This document shows positions 24,342-33,976 of a stretch of DNA of 35,531 nucleotides, piece by piece; the first letter of the stretch is position 1, and every line of letters begins with the position of its first letter. Source of the DNA: an uncultured Rhodospirillaceae bacterium (GTDB taxonomy: Bacteria; Pseudomonadota; Alphaproteobacteria; UBA8366; GCA-2717185); the NCBI GenBank assembly GCA_913044215.1, contig CAJWOT010000010.1:1-35531 (forward strand), written 5' to 3'. The translations under genes and the position numbers were made by a program. Under the pieces are notes generated by a model. It ran no database searches, was not told where the DNA came from, and saw nothing but the letters and a program-made list of their open reading frames with translations.

Positions 24342-25274
24342 TCATGGGATATGCGGATGGTACTCCTCGTACCCCTCCGGATCCTGGTGTATCAGGACTT
24401 CAGCGCCTTTGAAGGCCTGTGCGATATCGAGTTCGACCTCATCCGAAATCAGGTGCGCGCCCATCAAGGTGATGTCGGGATCAAGCTCAAGGTGTAACTG
24501 AATAAAAACATCGGATCCCGACCGCCGTGTGCGGAGGTCATGTAGGCTGCGCACATCCTTGTGCTGTTGGGCAATGGCGCGGATTCGCTCCCGGTCGGCT
24601 TCCGGAAGTTCCCGGTCCATCAGCATATCCAAGGCACCGTTCAAAATACGCCAGGCACCGTATAGCAGGTAAAGTGCGATTCCGGCACCGACCAGCGGAT
24701 CGATAAAGGGCAAATCTACATAATACGTTGCCCCCAGCGCCAAAAGGACCGCCAGGTTGATCAGCAAATCCCCTTTGTAGTGCAGCGTGTCGGCGGTGAT
24801 GGCCAATGAGTTGGTGCGCCTGACCACGTAGTGTTGGAAGATCACCAGGGCGAGGGTGAGGGCGATCGAGCCGATCATGACCGCGATCCCGACATCCGTG
24901 GCGGTGACGGGTTGCGGTTGAAACAGACGGGTTCCGGCGTGGAACAAAACAATAATCGCGGATCCGGTAACGAATGCCGACTGAGCCATAGCTGCGAGGG
25001 CTTCCGCCTTTCCGTGCCCGAAGCGATGTTCCCTGTCTGCCGGAGTCAGCGCGTGCCGGACGGCGATCAGCGTGATGATCGAGGCGAGCCCGTCGAGTAG
25101 CGAGTCGACCAATGTCGAAAGCATTGCGACGGAGCCGGTCAACGACCAGGCGACCAATTTGGCGCCTATCAAGATCGCCGCGACGCTGACAGATGCGTAG
25201 GTTGCAAGGCGCATAAGGCGCGCCGATGCCCCTTCTTGTTCCGCGGCGAGGGGCAGATCATCGGCTGCGGTCAT
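24342..25274 (-). CDS. Cation diffusion facilitator metal exporter
   Basis: Inner-membrane divalent metal/proton antiporter (310 aa; Zn, Fe or Cd type). Six transmembrane helices are followed by a cytosolic domain. Metal site residues include Asp57 and Asp61 (LVDSLLDGLAS) and the second-half pair in ADTLHYKGDLLINLAVLL. HRFGHGKAEALAAM is the typical loop between helices. The C-terminal domain (HKDVRSLHDLRTRRSGSDVFIQLHLELDP) is the ferredoxin-like dimer domain. Its start overlaps the pdxH stop by 4 bases (ATGA type), so it is translationally coupled to pdxH. Closest in layout to FieF/YiiP; the metal is not certain. Confidence 0.93.
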   Translation of the reverse strand: MTAADDLPLAAEQEGASARLMRLATYASVSVAAILIGAKLVAWSLTGSVAMLSTLVDSLLDGLASIITLIAVRHALTPADREHRFGHGKAEALAAMAQSAFVTGSAIIVLFHAGTRLFQPQPVTATDVGIAVMIGSIALTLALVIFQHYVVRRTNSLAITADTLHYKGDLLINLAVLLALGATYYVDLPFIDPLVGAGIALYLLYGAWRILNGALDMLMDRELPEADRERIRAIAQQHKDVRSLHDLRTRRSGSDVFIQLHLELDPDITLMGAHLISDEVELDIAQAFKGAEVLIHQDPEGYEEYHPHIP

Positions 25275-25861
25275 GGGAATAGCCGATGTGTTTGCCAGCC
25301 TTCCGCTGCGCGATCGTAGACAATGCGCTCATGCAGTCGGAACTTGCCATCGTCCCAGAATTCGAAATGGGATGGCGTGACGCGATAGCCGGACCAAAAG
25401 GGCGGACGGGGGATTTTGGCAACACCGAATTTTGCGGCGTGCAGGGCAACCTGCTTTTCGAGATCGTGCTTGCCTTCCATGCGGTGCGATTGCTTGCTCG
25501 CCCACGCGCCGATCTGGCTACCGCGGTCGCGGCTCGCGAAATAGGCGTCCGCCGTTGCGTCATCCACCTTTGAAGCCGTGCCTTCGATGCGGACCTGTTT
25601 TTTCAGCGATTTCCAATGAAACAGCAGCGAAACATTCGGGTTCTGTGCAATTTCCCCGGCTTTCCGGCTTTCAAGATTGGTATAGAAGACGAAGCCGCTT
25701 GCACTGTGCTCTTTCAAAAGCACCATCCGTGAGGAGGGGCGGCCTTGCGCATCCACCGTGGCCACCGACATCGCCGACGGGACATCGATCTCCTTCTCAA
25801 TTGCCTCGCCATACCATCGCTGAAATAGCGTAAAAGGCTCATCCAAGTTTGTATTTGCCAT
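25271..25861 (-). CDS. pdxH: Pyridoxamine/pyridoxine 5'-phosphate oxidase
   Basis: FMN enzyme (196 aa) oxidising PNP or PMP to pyridoxal 5'-phosphate, the cofactor used by HemA and the aminotransferase in this window. Signature segments: MSVATVDAQGRPSSRMVLLK (FMN-binding strand), YFASRDRGSQIGAWASKQS, FWSGYRVTPSHFEFW, and the C-terminal RLHERIVY with the substrate-binding arginine and histidine. Length is slightly shorter than the E. coli enzyme (218), as in many bacteria. No strong ribosome-binding site precedes ATG 25861. Divergent from the lipoprotein gene at 26032. Confidence 0.95.
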   Translation of the reverse strand: MANTNLDEPFTLFQRWYGEAIEKEIDVPSAMSVATVDAQGRPSSRMVLLKEHSASGFVFYTNLESRKAGEIAQNPNVSLLFHWKSLKKQVRIEGTASKVDDATADAYFASRDRGSQIGAWASKQSHRMEGKHDLEKQVALHAAKFGVAKIPRPPFWSGYRVTPSHFEFWDDGKFRLHERIVYDRAAEGWQTHRLFP

Positions 25862-25911
25862 CGTTAGTAAATATATAGGTAAAAGAGCATGTATTAAGCG
25901 ACGTCGTGTGG

Positions 25912-25925
25912 GCTCCGTAAGGAGC
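25912..25925. other. Small hairpin with a GNRA-type loop
   Basis: GCTCC (25912-25916) and GGAGC (25921-25925) enclose GTAA, which as RNA on the plus strand is a GNRA tetraloop. It sits in the pdxH/lipoprotein intergenic region, about 107 bases before ATG 26032. Function unknown; could be chance. Confidence 0.25.
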
Positions 25926-26031
25926 GTGCATGGTCTAATTTAGTGTTGGTGCAGGGGATTAGAAAGTGCCGATTCCGGTTATCGTCCGAGGTTTAGGGCG
26001 TGCGACCTGAACACGTTTGCGAGGTGTCATC

Positions 26032-26502
26032 ATGAAAAAGGTTGTTGCGATCGTTGCCGCCGCGTTCTTGCTGGGCGCGTGTGCCAATAACGGGCAAGGG
26101 CAAAAGCAGACAGGCGGAACGCTGATCGGCGCGGGCCTCGGGGCGCTGGCCGGCTCGCAAATCGGTTCCGGCAGCGGGCAACTTGCCGCGGTCGCCATCG
26201 GCGCGTTGGCGGGCGCTTTCTTGGGCAATGAGGTCGGTAAATCGCTTGACCGTGCCGACAAGGCAGCGATGGAGCGCTCGACGCAGCGCGCTTTGGAAAC
26301 TGCGCCCTCCGGACAGACCGTCGCATGGCGTAACCCGGATAGTGGAAATTCGGGTACGATCACCCCTGAACCTGCCGTTCGGCGCGATTCCGGCGAATTC
26401 TGCCGTGAATATCAGCAGACGATTACCGTCGCCGGTCGATCGGAACAGGCGTATGGAACGGCTTGCCGTCAACCGGATGGCAGCTGGAAAATTGTAAAAT
26501 AG
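26032..26502 (+). CDS. Glycine-zipper outer-membrane-type lipoprotein
   Basis: A 156-residue lipoprotein. MKKVVAIVAAAFLLGAC carries a lipobox ending at Cys17. Residues about 27-75 are a glycine-zipper segment (GGTLIGAGLGALAGSQIG, AVAIGALAGAFLGNEVG) that would form a membrane hairpin. The C-terminal part (TVAWRNPDSGNSGTITP, FCREYQQTITVAGRSEQAYG, ACRQPDGSWKIV) matches the RT0821/Lpp0805-type surface-protein domain. Start 26032 has GAGGT 7 bases upstream; an in-frame start at 26017 is rejected because it would disrupt the signal. The dnaJ-like gene follows after 33 bases with no clear terminator. Probable role in envelope integrity. Confidence 0.88.
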   Translation: MKKVVAIVAAAFLLGACANNGQGQKQTGGTLIGAGLGALAGSQIGSGSGQLAAVAIGALAGAFLGNEVGKSLDRADKAAMERSTQRALETAPSGQTVAWRNPDSGNSGTITPEPAVRRDSGEFCREYQQTITVAGRSEQAYGTACRQPDGSWKIVK

Positions 26503-26535
26503 CGCTGGTGGGCATTTGGGCCCGCTGAAGAGATA

Positions 26536-27408
26536 ATGAAGAACCCTTACGAAGTTTTGGGCGTGGCGTCGTCTGCGTCTCAAGACGAGATCAAAGCGGC
26601 TTATCGCAAACTCGCGAAGGAACTGCACCCGGATATGAATCCGGGCGACACCATCGTGGAGCAGCGTTTCAAGGAAGTGACGGCGGCGTATGACATGCTG
26701 TCGGACGAAGGGAAGCGTGCTCAGTTCGACCGCGGCGAAATTAATCCTGACGGCTCGCCGCGCATGGACGGCATGTTTCGCGGTGGTTTCAATCCGGCAG
26801 GCGGCAGAGGAGGCGCTGACTTTGAAGATCTGGTCGCCGATCTGTTCGGTCGACGCCGCCGTCCGCGCCAAACCAAGGGCCAAAGTATAACCTATTCGGT
26901 CCGCGTGCCCTTTCTCGAGGCAGTTCGAGGTGGGGTGCAGCGCGTTCGACTGCATGACGATACGACCGTCGACGTGAACATTCCTGCCGGAACGAGTGAC
27001 GGAGATAGCTTGCGCCTGAAAGGGCGTGGCATGCCTGGGGCGGGAGGCGGTCCGAACGGCGATGCATTTGTCGAGATACAGGTCGATCCGCACGCCTATT
27101 TCGCGCGCGACGGCCTCGACATCCGGGTCGATGTGCCCATTTCGCTGATGGAGGCGGTGCTGGGTGCCAAGGTGAACGTGCCCACGATCCATGGCACGGT
27201 GGCGGTAACCGTACCGGCGGGCTCCAGCAGCGGTCAAGTTCTGCGTCTCAAAGGACGAGGGATAGCTAAGAGCGGGAAAAAGGGCGATGAGTTCGCTCGC
27301 CTGATGATCCAATTGCCGGAAAAAATGGATCCGAAGCTGAAGGAATTCGTTCGATCCTGGACCAAGCAGGGCGATTACGATCCGCGAAAGAAAGCGGGTT
27401 TCGAATAG
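26536..27408 (+). CDS. DnaJ C-terminal-domain co-chaperone (CbpA-like)
   Basis: Type II Hsp40 co-chaperone (290 aa) that would deliver clients to DnaK and stimulate its ATPase. J-domain residues 1-68 with the essential HPD at 31-33 and the closing helix ending FDRGEINPDG. A glycine/phenylalanine-rich linker follows (MFRGGFNPAGGRGG), then two DnaJ C-terminal beta domains (YSVRVPFLEAVRGGVQRVRL; DIRVDVPISLMEAVLGAKV). The cysteine zinc-finger repeats of DnaJ itself are absent, so it is a CbpA/DnaJ2-type protein, not the main DnaJ. It is upstream of fabI, with 117 bases between. Confidence 0.92.
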   Translation: MKNPYEVLGVASSASQDEIKAAYRKLAKELHPDMNPGDTIVEQRFKEVTAAYDMLSDEGKRAQFDRGEINPDGSPRMDGMFRGGFNPAGGRGGADFEDLVADLFGRRRRPRQTKGQSITYSVRVPFLEAVRGGVQRVRLHDDTTVDVNIPAGTSDGDSLRLKGRGMPGAGGGPNGDAFVEIQVDPHAYFARDGLDIRVDVPISLMEAVLGAKVNVPTIHGTVAVTVPAGSSSGQVLRLKGRGIAKSGKKGDEFARLMIQLPEKMDPKLKEFVRSWTKQGDYDPRKKAGFE

Positions 27409-27525
27409 CCGGGACCGCAGAAAAATCTAGTGCAATCGCGATGCGAATCGGCGAGCTTGTTTTGGACGGTAATGCCGCGTGTTGATAGGATGACGCCCGG
27501 CCGAATTACGTAGGAAGGGGAGGGC

Positions 27526-28365
27526 ATGTCCGAGGCGACATCAATCATGGCCGGCAAGCGAGGGCTCATCATGGGCGTCGCAAACGATCGGTCGCTTGCC
27601 TGGGGAATTGCGAAAACCGTAGCAGAGCATGGTGCCGAACTCGCCTTCACATATCAAGGCGAGGCGTTGGAGAAACGGGTTCGGCCGCTTGCCGAATCAC
27701 TCGGATCGGCCCATGTCATGCAGTGCGATGTCACCGATGATGCCAGTGTGGACGCGACATTTGCGACCCTGGCCGAAGCGTGGGGTGATCTCGACTTCGT
27801 CGTTCACGCCATCGCATTCTCCGACAAGGATGAATTGAAGGGAAAATACGTCAATACATCGCGCGAGAATTTCAATCGGTCGCTCGACATTTCCTGTTAT
27901 TCGTTCACGGCTATCGCACAGAGGGCGGTGCCTTTGATGCGTAATGGCGGCAGCTTGGTCACATTGACCTATTACGGTGCCGAGCGGGTCATGCCCCATT
28001 ACAACGTCATGGGCGTTGCCAAAGCTGCCTTGGAAGCGAGCGTCCGTTATCTCGCCGTAGACCTGGGAGACCAGAGCATCCGCGTCAATGCGATTTCTGC
28101 GGGGCCGGTCAAGACCTTGGCAGCATCGGGAATCGGCGATTTCCGCTATATCTTGAAGTGGAACGAGTTGAACTCGCCCCTACGGCGCAACGTGAGTATT
28201 GAGGAAGTCGGTGGTGCGGGCTTGTATCTGCTTAGCGATCTGAGTGCTGGTGTCACCGGCGAAGTCCATCATGTCGATTGCGGCTACAATACGGTGGGCA
28301 TGGTTGCCGTTGACGCGGCAGAGGAGGTCTCCGAGCTCTTGGCGGGGATCAAAGGCAAGTCGTAA
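27526..28365 (+). CDS. fabI: Enoyl-[acyl-carrier-protein] reductase (NADH)
   Basis: Last reductive step in each fatty-acid elongation cycle, reducing enoyl-ACP with NADH. 279 aa. Cofactor motif GLIMGVANDRSLAWGIAK (residues 13-30), with the family's A-N-D-x-S-x-A-W pattern, and the catalytic Tyr159-x6-Lys166 pair (YNVMGVAK) that separates FabI from ordinary SDRs. INAISAGPVKTLAASGI follows as the flexible substrate loop. ATG 27526 has a strong GGGGAGG ribosome-binding site. 15 bases before aroC on the same strand. Target of triclosan-type inhibitors in other bacteria. Confidence 0.96.
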   Translation: MSEATSIMAGKRGLIMGVANDRSLAWGIAKTVAEHGAELAFTYQGEALEKRVRPLAESLGSAHVMQCDVTDDASVDATFATLAEAWGDLDFVVHAIAFSDKDELKGKYVNTSRENFNRSLDISCYSFTAIAQRAVPLMRNGGSLVTLTYYGAERVMPHYNVMGVAKAALEASVRYLAVDLGDQSIRVNAISAGPVKTLAASGIGDFRYILKWNELNSPLRRNVSIEEVGGAGLYLLSDLSAGVTGEVHHVDCGYNTVGMVAVDAAEEVSELLAGIKGKS

Positions 28366-28380
28366 GAGACGGCCGGTATC

Positions 28381-29457
28381 ATGTCGTCGAACAGTTTCGG
28401 CCAGCTATTCCGAGTTACCACCTGGGGCGAGAGCCATGGTGCGGCCATTGGTTGCGTCATCGATGGGGTGCCGCCGCGCCTGGCAATTGATGAAGCGGAA
28501 ATTCAGACCTATTTGGACCGGCGCCGGCCGGGCCAGTCCCGTTTTACGACCCAACGGCGCGAACCCGATGCGGTGAGGATTGTATCGGGCGTCTTCGAAG
28601 GGGTTACCACGGGAACCTCGCTCAGCTTGATCATCGACAATGTGGATCAGCGCTCCAAGGATTACAGCGAGATCAAGGACAAATTCCGCCCAGGGCATGC
28701 CGACTACACCTACTGGCAGAAATACGGTATCCGCGATTATCGCGGTGGCGGACGCTCTTCGGCGCGGGAGACGGCGATGCGGGTGGCTGCCGGCGCGGTC
28801 GCGCGCAAGATATTGGGCGATTCGATTACGATCCGTGGGACGTTGGTGCAGATTGGCGACCTTTCGGTCGACCGCGCCGCTTGGGACTGGGACGAAGTCG
28901 AGCGCAACCCGTTCTGGTGTCCTGACGCTGCCATGGCAAAGAGTTGGGAAGGCTATCTCGACAAGGTCCGCAAGTCGGGTTCGTCGACCGGTGCGGTGAT
29001 TGAGGTCACGGCGTCTGGTGTCCCCGTTGGGTTGGGCGCGCCCATTTACGGCAAACTCGATGCCGATATCGCTGCTGCGATGATGAGCATCAATGCCGTT
29101 AAAGGCGTTGAGATCGGCGCGGGATTTGCGGCCGCCGCATTGTCCGGAGAGGAGAATGCGGATGAGATGCGGATCGGCAATGACGGCACGGTGCGGTTTT
29201 TGTCGAATGCGGCTGGCGGCGTGCTCGGGGGAATATCCACTGGCCAGGATGTCGTCGTTCGCTTCGCGGTCAAGCCGACCAGCTCCATCTTGGCGCCGCG
29301 CAGGACGGTTACGACGGACGGTCAGGAAACGGAGATTTCCACCAAAGGCCGTCACGATCCCTGTGTCGGTATCCGCGCGGTTCCGGTCGGTGAAGCGATG
29401 CTGGCCTGCGTCTTGGCCGATCATCTGCTGCGGCATCGTGCGCAATGCGGCGCATAG
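28381..29457 (+). CDS. aroC: Chorismate synthase
   Basis: Converts 5-enolpyruvylshikimate 3-phosphate to chorismate, the branch point for aromatic amino acids, folate and quinones; needs reduced FMN. 358 aa. All three family signatures are visible: [17 protein letters not shown] near residues 17-33, the [16 protein letters not shown] segment at about 43-58, and [20 protein letters not shown] at about 120-139; the C-terminal [17 protein letters not shown] is also typical. Its last 13 bases overlap the start of sppA in another frame, so the two genes are probably co-translated. Ribosome-binding site is weak (AAGAGA). Confidence 0.97.
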   Translation: MSSNSFGQLFRVTTWGESHGAAIGCVIDGVPPRLAIDEAEIQTYLDRRRPGQSRFTTQRREPDAVRIVSGVFEGVTTGTSLSLIIDNVDQRSKDYSEIKDKFRPGHADYTYWQKYGIRDYRGGGRSSARETAMRVAAGAVARKILGDSITIRGTLVQIGDLSVDRAAWDWDEVERNPFWCPDAAMAKSWEGYLDKVRKSGSSTGAVIEVTASGVPVGLGAPIYGKLDADIAAAMMSINAVKGVEIGAGFAAAALSGEENADEMRIGNDGTVRFLSNAAGGVLGGISTGQDVVVRFAVKPTSSILAPRRTVTTDGQETEISTKGRHDPCVGIRAVPVGEAMLACVLADHLLRHRAQCGA

Positions 29458-31241
29458 GCCGGTTTTTCCTCTACATGTTCGCGTCGGTTGGCGCGTTGGT
29501 GACACTCGCTTTTGTGTCGGTGATCGTATTGGCGGTTACCTATGAAAAAGCTGCGCCGGAGTTGCCGGAGCAGATCTTTCTGCGGCTCGATCTCGATCGC
29601 GGGATTTCGGATAGCCGGTCCGATGATCCGTGGCGTCAGCTGCGGGGCGACAAGACCGTGCATCTCTATGATGTAGTGGACACCTTGGCCACGGCAGAGA
29701 AGGATGACCGGGTCGTTGGTCTAGTAATTCGCTTGGGTGCCACGCGCATCGGTTTGGCGCATGCGCAGGAACTTCGTCAGTCGATCGAAGCATTCCGGTC
29801 TCGGGGCAAGTTTGCGATGGCCTTTGCGCAAACCTTTGGCGGGCTCGGAAACGGCACGACCGAATATTATCTTGCTTCATCGGTCGACGAAATTTGGGTG
29901 CCGCCGTCGGGCCAGTTGTCATTGTTGGGGATCGGTCTCGAGACACCGTTTTTGAAGGATGCGCTGGACAAAGTTGGCGTGCAGGCGGAGTTCGAACAAC
30001 GGCATGAGTTCAAGTCGGCGATTGAGACGCTGACGCGCGATGCGATGAGCGCGCCGGCACGGGCATCTTTGTTGCAGGTCGTGACCGCTTGGTTCGACCG
30101 TATCGTCGCCGATATCGCGAAAGACCGAAAAATTTCTCCTGAAACCCTTCGACAACTGGTAGACCGTTCTCCGCTACTCGTAGAGGAAGCCAAAAATGCT
30201 CAGCTTGTCGATCGGCTGGGTTACTGGGACGAATTTACCGATGCGGTCAGAGCGCGTGCCGGCAAGGAAGCGAAAGGACTGAAATTTTCCGCCTATGCTG
30301 CACACGTTGAGTCGCCGGGTCCGGATGGAACGGATGTCGCATTGATCTATGGCGTTGGACCCATTCAGTCCGGTGACGCGGACAATAGCCCTTGGGATTC
30401 GGATGTCTTCTCAGCGGCCAGTGTCGCGCGGGCGATCGACGATGCCGTGAAGGATCAAGCGATCAAGGCGATCCTCCTGCGCATTGATAGTCCAGGGGGG
30501 TCCTATATCGGATCGGATACGGTGCGCCGGGCTGTTTTGCGGGCACGCAAGAAAGGCAAACCCGTCATCTCCTCCATGGGAAGCTATGGCGCATCGGGCG
30601 GGTACTTTGTCGCGATGGGTGCCGACAAGATCGTCGCGCAGCCCGGAACCATGACCGGTTCGATCGGCGTATTCGGCGGAAAGCTGGCCACCGCGGATCT
30701 ATGGGAAAAGCTGGGGATCAATTGGAACCGGCTGAATGTCGGTGCGCATGCGGGCATGTGGAGCCAAATATTTCCGTTTTCGCCCACTGCCGCCGCGCGC
30801 CATCGTGCGGTCATCGATTTCGTTTATGACGATTTCGCCAGAAAGGTGGCAGAGGATCGGCGTCTGAGCGATGACCAGGTTGATGCGGTCGCACGCGGGC
30901 GAATATGGAGCGGTACGGGTGCGCGGCGGGTCGGTCTCGTCGACGCGCTGGGCGGTTATGCTACCGCTGCCAGTCTGGTGCGCGAAGCATTGAAACTCGA
31001 CGCAGAGGCGCCAATCAATTTCGTTGTGTTGCCGGAACCATTGTCGCCGCTCGATCGCGTACGCGAAGCACTGAATGACGGCGTTCCGCTGATGCAGATC
31101 CTGGTGTCTCAGTTTTCGGAAGCGCGTCCGGATACAATGGCTGCTGTTGGGCGCTATCTGGAACCAGTATTTGGCGACACCAGCGTTCTGCGCCCGCCTG
31201 CCGGGGTACTGCAGTTGCCGCCCCTGCGTCTTGCACCGTAG
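29445..31241 (+). CDS. sppA: Signal peptide peptidase SppA, long (67K) form
   Basis: Membrane-anchored serine peptidase that digests leftover signal peptides in the periplasmic face of the inner membrane. 598 aa with an N-terminal anchor (about residues 8-32) and two repeated S49 domains, as in E. coli SppA. The Ser/Lys dyad is Lys190 ([10 protein letters not shown], first domain) and Ser384 ([12 protein letters not shown], second domain); [13 protein letters not shown] precedes it. ATG 29445 lies inside the aroC 3' end, giving 13 bases of overlap. Convergent with tlyA, leaving only 5 bases between stops. Confidence 0.94.
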   Translation: MRRIGRFFLYMFASVGALVTLAFVSVIVLAVTYEKAAPELPEQIFLRLDLDRGISDSRSDDPWRQLRGDKTVHLYDVVDTLATAEKDDRVVGLVIRLGATRIGLAHAQELRQSIEAFRSRGKFAMAFAQTFGGLGNGTTEYYLASSVDEIWVPPSGQLSLLGIGLETPFLKDALDKVGVQAEFEQRHEFKSAIETLTRDAMSAPARASLLQVVTAWFDRIVADIAKDRKISPETLRQLVDRSPLLVEEAKNAQLVDRLGYWDEFTDAVRARAGKEAKGLKFSAYAAHVESPGPDGTDVALIYGVGPIQSGDADNSPWDSDVFSAASVARAIDDAVKDQAIKAILLRIDSPGGSYIGSDTVRRAVLRARKKGKPVISSMGSYGASGGYFVAMGADKIVAQPGTMTGSIGVFGGKLATADLWEKLGINWNRLNVGAHAGMWSQIFPFSPTAAARHRAVIDFVYDDFARKVAEDRRLSDDQVDAVARGRIWSGTGARRVGLVDALGGYATAASLVREALKLDAEAPINFVVLPEPLSPLDRVREALNDGVPLMQILVSQFSEARPDTMAAVGRYLEPVFGDTSVLRPPAGVLQLPPLRLAP

Positions 31242-31246
31242 GGCGG

Positions 31247-32014
31247 TTATCGAGGCCCGCTGCGATGTGCAGCGATCAAGAACTCTTTGTTCCCCTTAGC
31301 CCCGGTTATGGGACTTTCGGCAATTCCGTCGACAACCCAGCCGTCCTGCGTGTCCAGCCATTTGCGGACGAAGTCACAGGCTTCCGCGTGACGCGCCGGG
31401 TCGCGAACGATACCGCCCTTTCCCACCGCATCCCGGTTTAGCTGAAACTGGGGCTTGATGAGTGCAATCAATGCACAGTTTTGGGCGGTGAGGGTGAGCG
31501 GCGTCGCCAGAACCTTTTCCAGTCCGATAAAACTGGCGTCGCAGACGACCAGCTGGGGCGGGGTGGGGAGGTCCGTCGCGGTGAGGCTGCGTGCATTCCG
31601 CCCCTCCAATACGATCACCCGGGGGTCTTCGCGCAGCTTCCAGGCCAATTGACCGCGGCCGACATCGACAGCGGTGACGGTTGCTGCGCCCCGGTCCAGC
31701 AGCACTTCCGTAAAGCCGCCGGTCGAGGCGCCCACATCGAGGCAATTCAGACCGGCGGGATCGATATCGAAGTGATCCAGACCGTGAACCAGTTTGAGCG
31801 CCCCGCGGGAAACCCACGGATGGTCCGGTCCACGCACTTCTAAAGGAGCATCGATGGCGAGGGTCTCGCCGGCTTTTTCAATACGCCGTTCGCCGGAATA
31901 AATCTGCCCGGCCATGATCGCCGCCTGGGCCTTAGTTCGGCTGTCGGCCAAACCGCGTTCGATCAACAGCAGATCGGCGCGTTGCTTGCGCGGCCGTTTA
32001 CCTGTCGCGCCCAT
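31247..32014 (-). CDS. tlyA: TlyA-family rRNA methyltransferase (hemolysin A family)
   Basis: S-adenosylmethionine-dependent ribose 2'-O-methyltransferase acting on rRNA (16S and 23S cytidines in characterised TlyA). 255 aa. N-terminal S4 RNA-binding domain, residues about 10-70 (RADLLLIERGLADSRTKAQA, IMAGQIY); conserved VSRGALKL with Lys74; SAM-binding CLDVGASTGGFTEVLLDRGA at 91-110; VCDASFIGLEK and IALIKPQFQ carry the rest of the K-D-K-E active site. The family is often labelled hemolysin, but a methyltransferase role is better supported. It is the last gene of the xseB-ispA-dxs-tlyA run, 26 bases after dxs. Confidence 0.94.
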   Translation of the reverse strand: MGATGKRPRKQRADLLLIERGLADSRTKAQAAIMAGQIYSGERRIEKAGETLAIDAPLEVRGPDHPWVSRGALKLVHGLDHFDIDPAGLNCLDVGASTGGFTEVLLDRGAATVTAVDVGRGQLAWKLREDPRVIVLEGRNARSLTATDLPTPPQLVVCDASFIGLEKVLATPLTLTAQNCALIALIKPQFQLNRDAVGKGGIVRDPARHAEACDFVRKWLDTQDGWVVDGIAESPITGAKGNKEFLIAAHRSGPR

Positions 32015-32040
32015 CTTGCAACAGGCAGCCGAACGCGGTT

Positions 32041-33957
32041 TTAGGCGCGCGCCGGCTCTTCGATAGTCTCATGGCCCAGTGCGGTGAGGGCCGTAGAGAC
32101 AATTTGAGGTGCGTTGAGGCCCGCTTCATCATTCTGATTGTACTGGCTTTCATGATCGATGAAGAAGTCCGGCAAGCACATTTGCCGAACCTTGAGACCG
32201 TTGTCCAACAGCCCTTCATTGGCGAGGAATTGCAGCACGAAGCTGCCGAAGCCGCCGACGGCACCTTCTTCGATGGTGATTAGCACTTCATGCTCGCTCG
32301 CCAGCTTGCGGATTAGTTCTTCATCGAGCGGTTTGGCAAACCGTGCATCTGCAACGGTCGTCGACAGGCCGCGCGCCGCAAGATCGTCCGCGGCTTTCAG
32401 CGACTCGCCAAGCCGGGTGCCGAAGGACAGGATCGCCACGGTCGTCCCCTCGCGGATGACCCGGCCCTTACCTATTTCCAGCGGTACGCCGCGTTCCGGC
32501 ATATCGACGCCGACGCCTTCACCGCGCGGGTAGCGGAACGCTGAGGGGCGATCGTTGATCTGGACGGCCGTTGCGACCATATGGGCCAATTCGGCCTCGT
32601 CCGCCGCCGCCATGACGACGAAGCCTGGCAGACAGCCGAGATAGGTAATGTCATAGGCACCGCAATGGGTCGTACCGTCGGCGCCGACCACGCCGGCGCG
32701 GTCGATCGCGAATCGCACCGGCAGGCTTTGCAGGGCCACGTCATGTACGACCTGATCGTAGCCGCGCTGCAGGAAGGTGGAGTAGATCGCTGCGAACGGT
32801 TTCATACCTTGTGCCGCGAGTCCCGCGGCAAATGTCACACCATGCTGCTCGGCAATACCGACATCGAAGGTGCGGTCGGGAAATGCGTTCTCAAAGAGGT
32901 TCAGTCCGGTGCCCGAGGGCATCGCCGCCGTGATCGCACAGATCTTGTCGTCTTCCTGCGCTTCCTTGATCAGGCTTTCCGCGAAAACCTTCGTATAGGC
33001 CGGCGCATTCGACGTGCCCTTATGCTGGGCGCCTGTGATAACGTCGAATTTGGAGACACCATGATATTTGTCGTCCGATTTCTCAGCGGGGTCGTAGCCT
33101 TTACCCTTCTGAGTGACGCAATGAATCAGGATCGGACCCTGCATTTCATCGTCACGGACATTTTTCAGTATCGGCAATAGGTGGTCCAGATTATGACCAT
33201 CGATCGGTCCGACGTAATAGAAGCCGAGTTCCTCGAACAGGGTGCCGCCCGTAACCATGCCACGGGCGTACTCTTCCGCCCGCTTTGCGACGGTTTCGAC
33301 CGACTTCGGGAATTTGTGTGCGATGACGCCGCCGAGATGCCGCAGCGATCGGAATTGCTTGGACGAAATAAGCCGCGACAAATGGGCGCTCAACGCGCCC
33401 ACTGGCGGCGCAATCGACATGTCGTTGTCGTTGAGGATAACAATCAGACGGGTATCCATTGAGCCAGCATTGTTCATGGCTTCGTAAGCCATGCCGGCAC
33501 TCATCGCCCCATCGCCAATAACGCAAATCGAGTTTCGCTGTTCGCCAAGCAAATCGCTCGCAACCTTGAAACCGAGGCCCGATGAGATCGATGTCGAGCT
33601 ATGAGCCGCGCCGAAGGGGTCGTATTCGCTTTCCGATCGCTTCGTGAATCCGGACAAACCACCGCCTTGCCGAAGGGTTCGAATGCGGTCGCGGCGACCG
33701 GTCAAAATCTTGTGCGGATAGCACTGATGGCCGACATCCCAGATCAGCTTGTCGTCCGGTGTGTTGAAAACGTAATGGATCGCGACGGTAAGCTCTACGA
33801 CTCCCAGACCGGCGCCGAGATGACCGCCCGTCATTGACACAGCATCGATTAATTCGGCACGCAGTTCATCAGCCAATTGGCGCAATTGCGACTCTTCCAA
33901 CTCGCGCAGATCGGCTGGCACTTTAACTGTGTCCAGAAGTGGTGTTTCGAGGCTCAC
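32041..33957 (-). CDS. dxs: 1-Deoxy-D-xylulose-5-phosphate synthase
   Basis: Thiamine-diphosphate enzyme joining pyruvate and glyceraldehyde 3-phosphate, the first and flux-controlling step of the MEP isoprenoid pathway. 638 aa, a normal length. Visible motifs: [20 protein letters not shown] (N-terminal ThDP domain), the cofactor/Mg segment [36 protein letters not shown] (pyrimidine domain) with the catalytic glutamate, and a C-terminal transketolase domain. GTG at 33957 is chosen because GGGAG lies about 8 bases upstream; the frame can extend to 34152, but that part overlaps ispA and has no family similarity. 19 bases after ispA in the same operon. Confidence 0.96.
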   Translation of the reverse strand: MSLETPLLDTVKVPADLRELEESQLRQLADELRAELIDAVSMTGGHLGAGLGVVELTVAIHYVFNTPDDKLIWDVGHQCYPHKILTGRRDRIRTLRQGGGLSGFTKRSESEYDPFGAAHSSTSISSGLGFKVASDLLGEQRNSICVIGDGAMSAGMAYEAMNNAGSMDTRLIVILNDNDMSIAPPVGALSAHLSRLISSKQFRSLRHLGGVIAHKFPKSVETVAKRAEEYARGMVTGGTLFEELGFYYVGPIDGHNLDHLLPILKNVRDDEMQGPILIHCVTQKGKGYDPAEKSDDKYHGVSKFDVITGAQHKGTSNAPAYTKVFAESLIKEAQEDDKICAITAAMPSGTGLNLFENAFPDRTFDVGIAEQHGVTFAAGLAAQGMKPFAAIYSTFLQRGYDQVVHDVALQSLPVRFAIDRAGVVGADGTTHCGAYDITYLGCLPGFVVMAAADEAELAHMVATAVQINDRPSAFRYPRGEGVGVDMPERGVPLEIGKGRVIREGTTVAILSFGTRLGESLKAADDLAARGLSTTVADARFAKPLDEELIRKLASEHEVLITIEEGAVGGFGSFVLQFLANEGLLDNGLKVRQMCLPDFFIDHESQYNQNDEAGLNAPQIVSTALTALGHETIEEPARA

Positions 33958-33976
33958 CTTCGGTCTCCCTCTTGCT

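Noticed and set aside
25993-27312. 439-codon minus-strand frame opposite the lipoprotein and dnaJ-like genes
   Set aside because: No recognisable domain; spans two well-supported genes and their gap.
28405-29505. 366-codon minus-strand frame opposite aroC
   Set aside because: Covers chorismate synthase, whose motifs are unambiguous; the antisense product has no domain.
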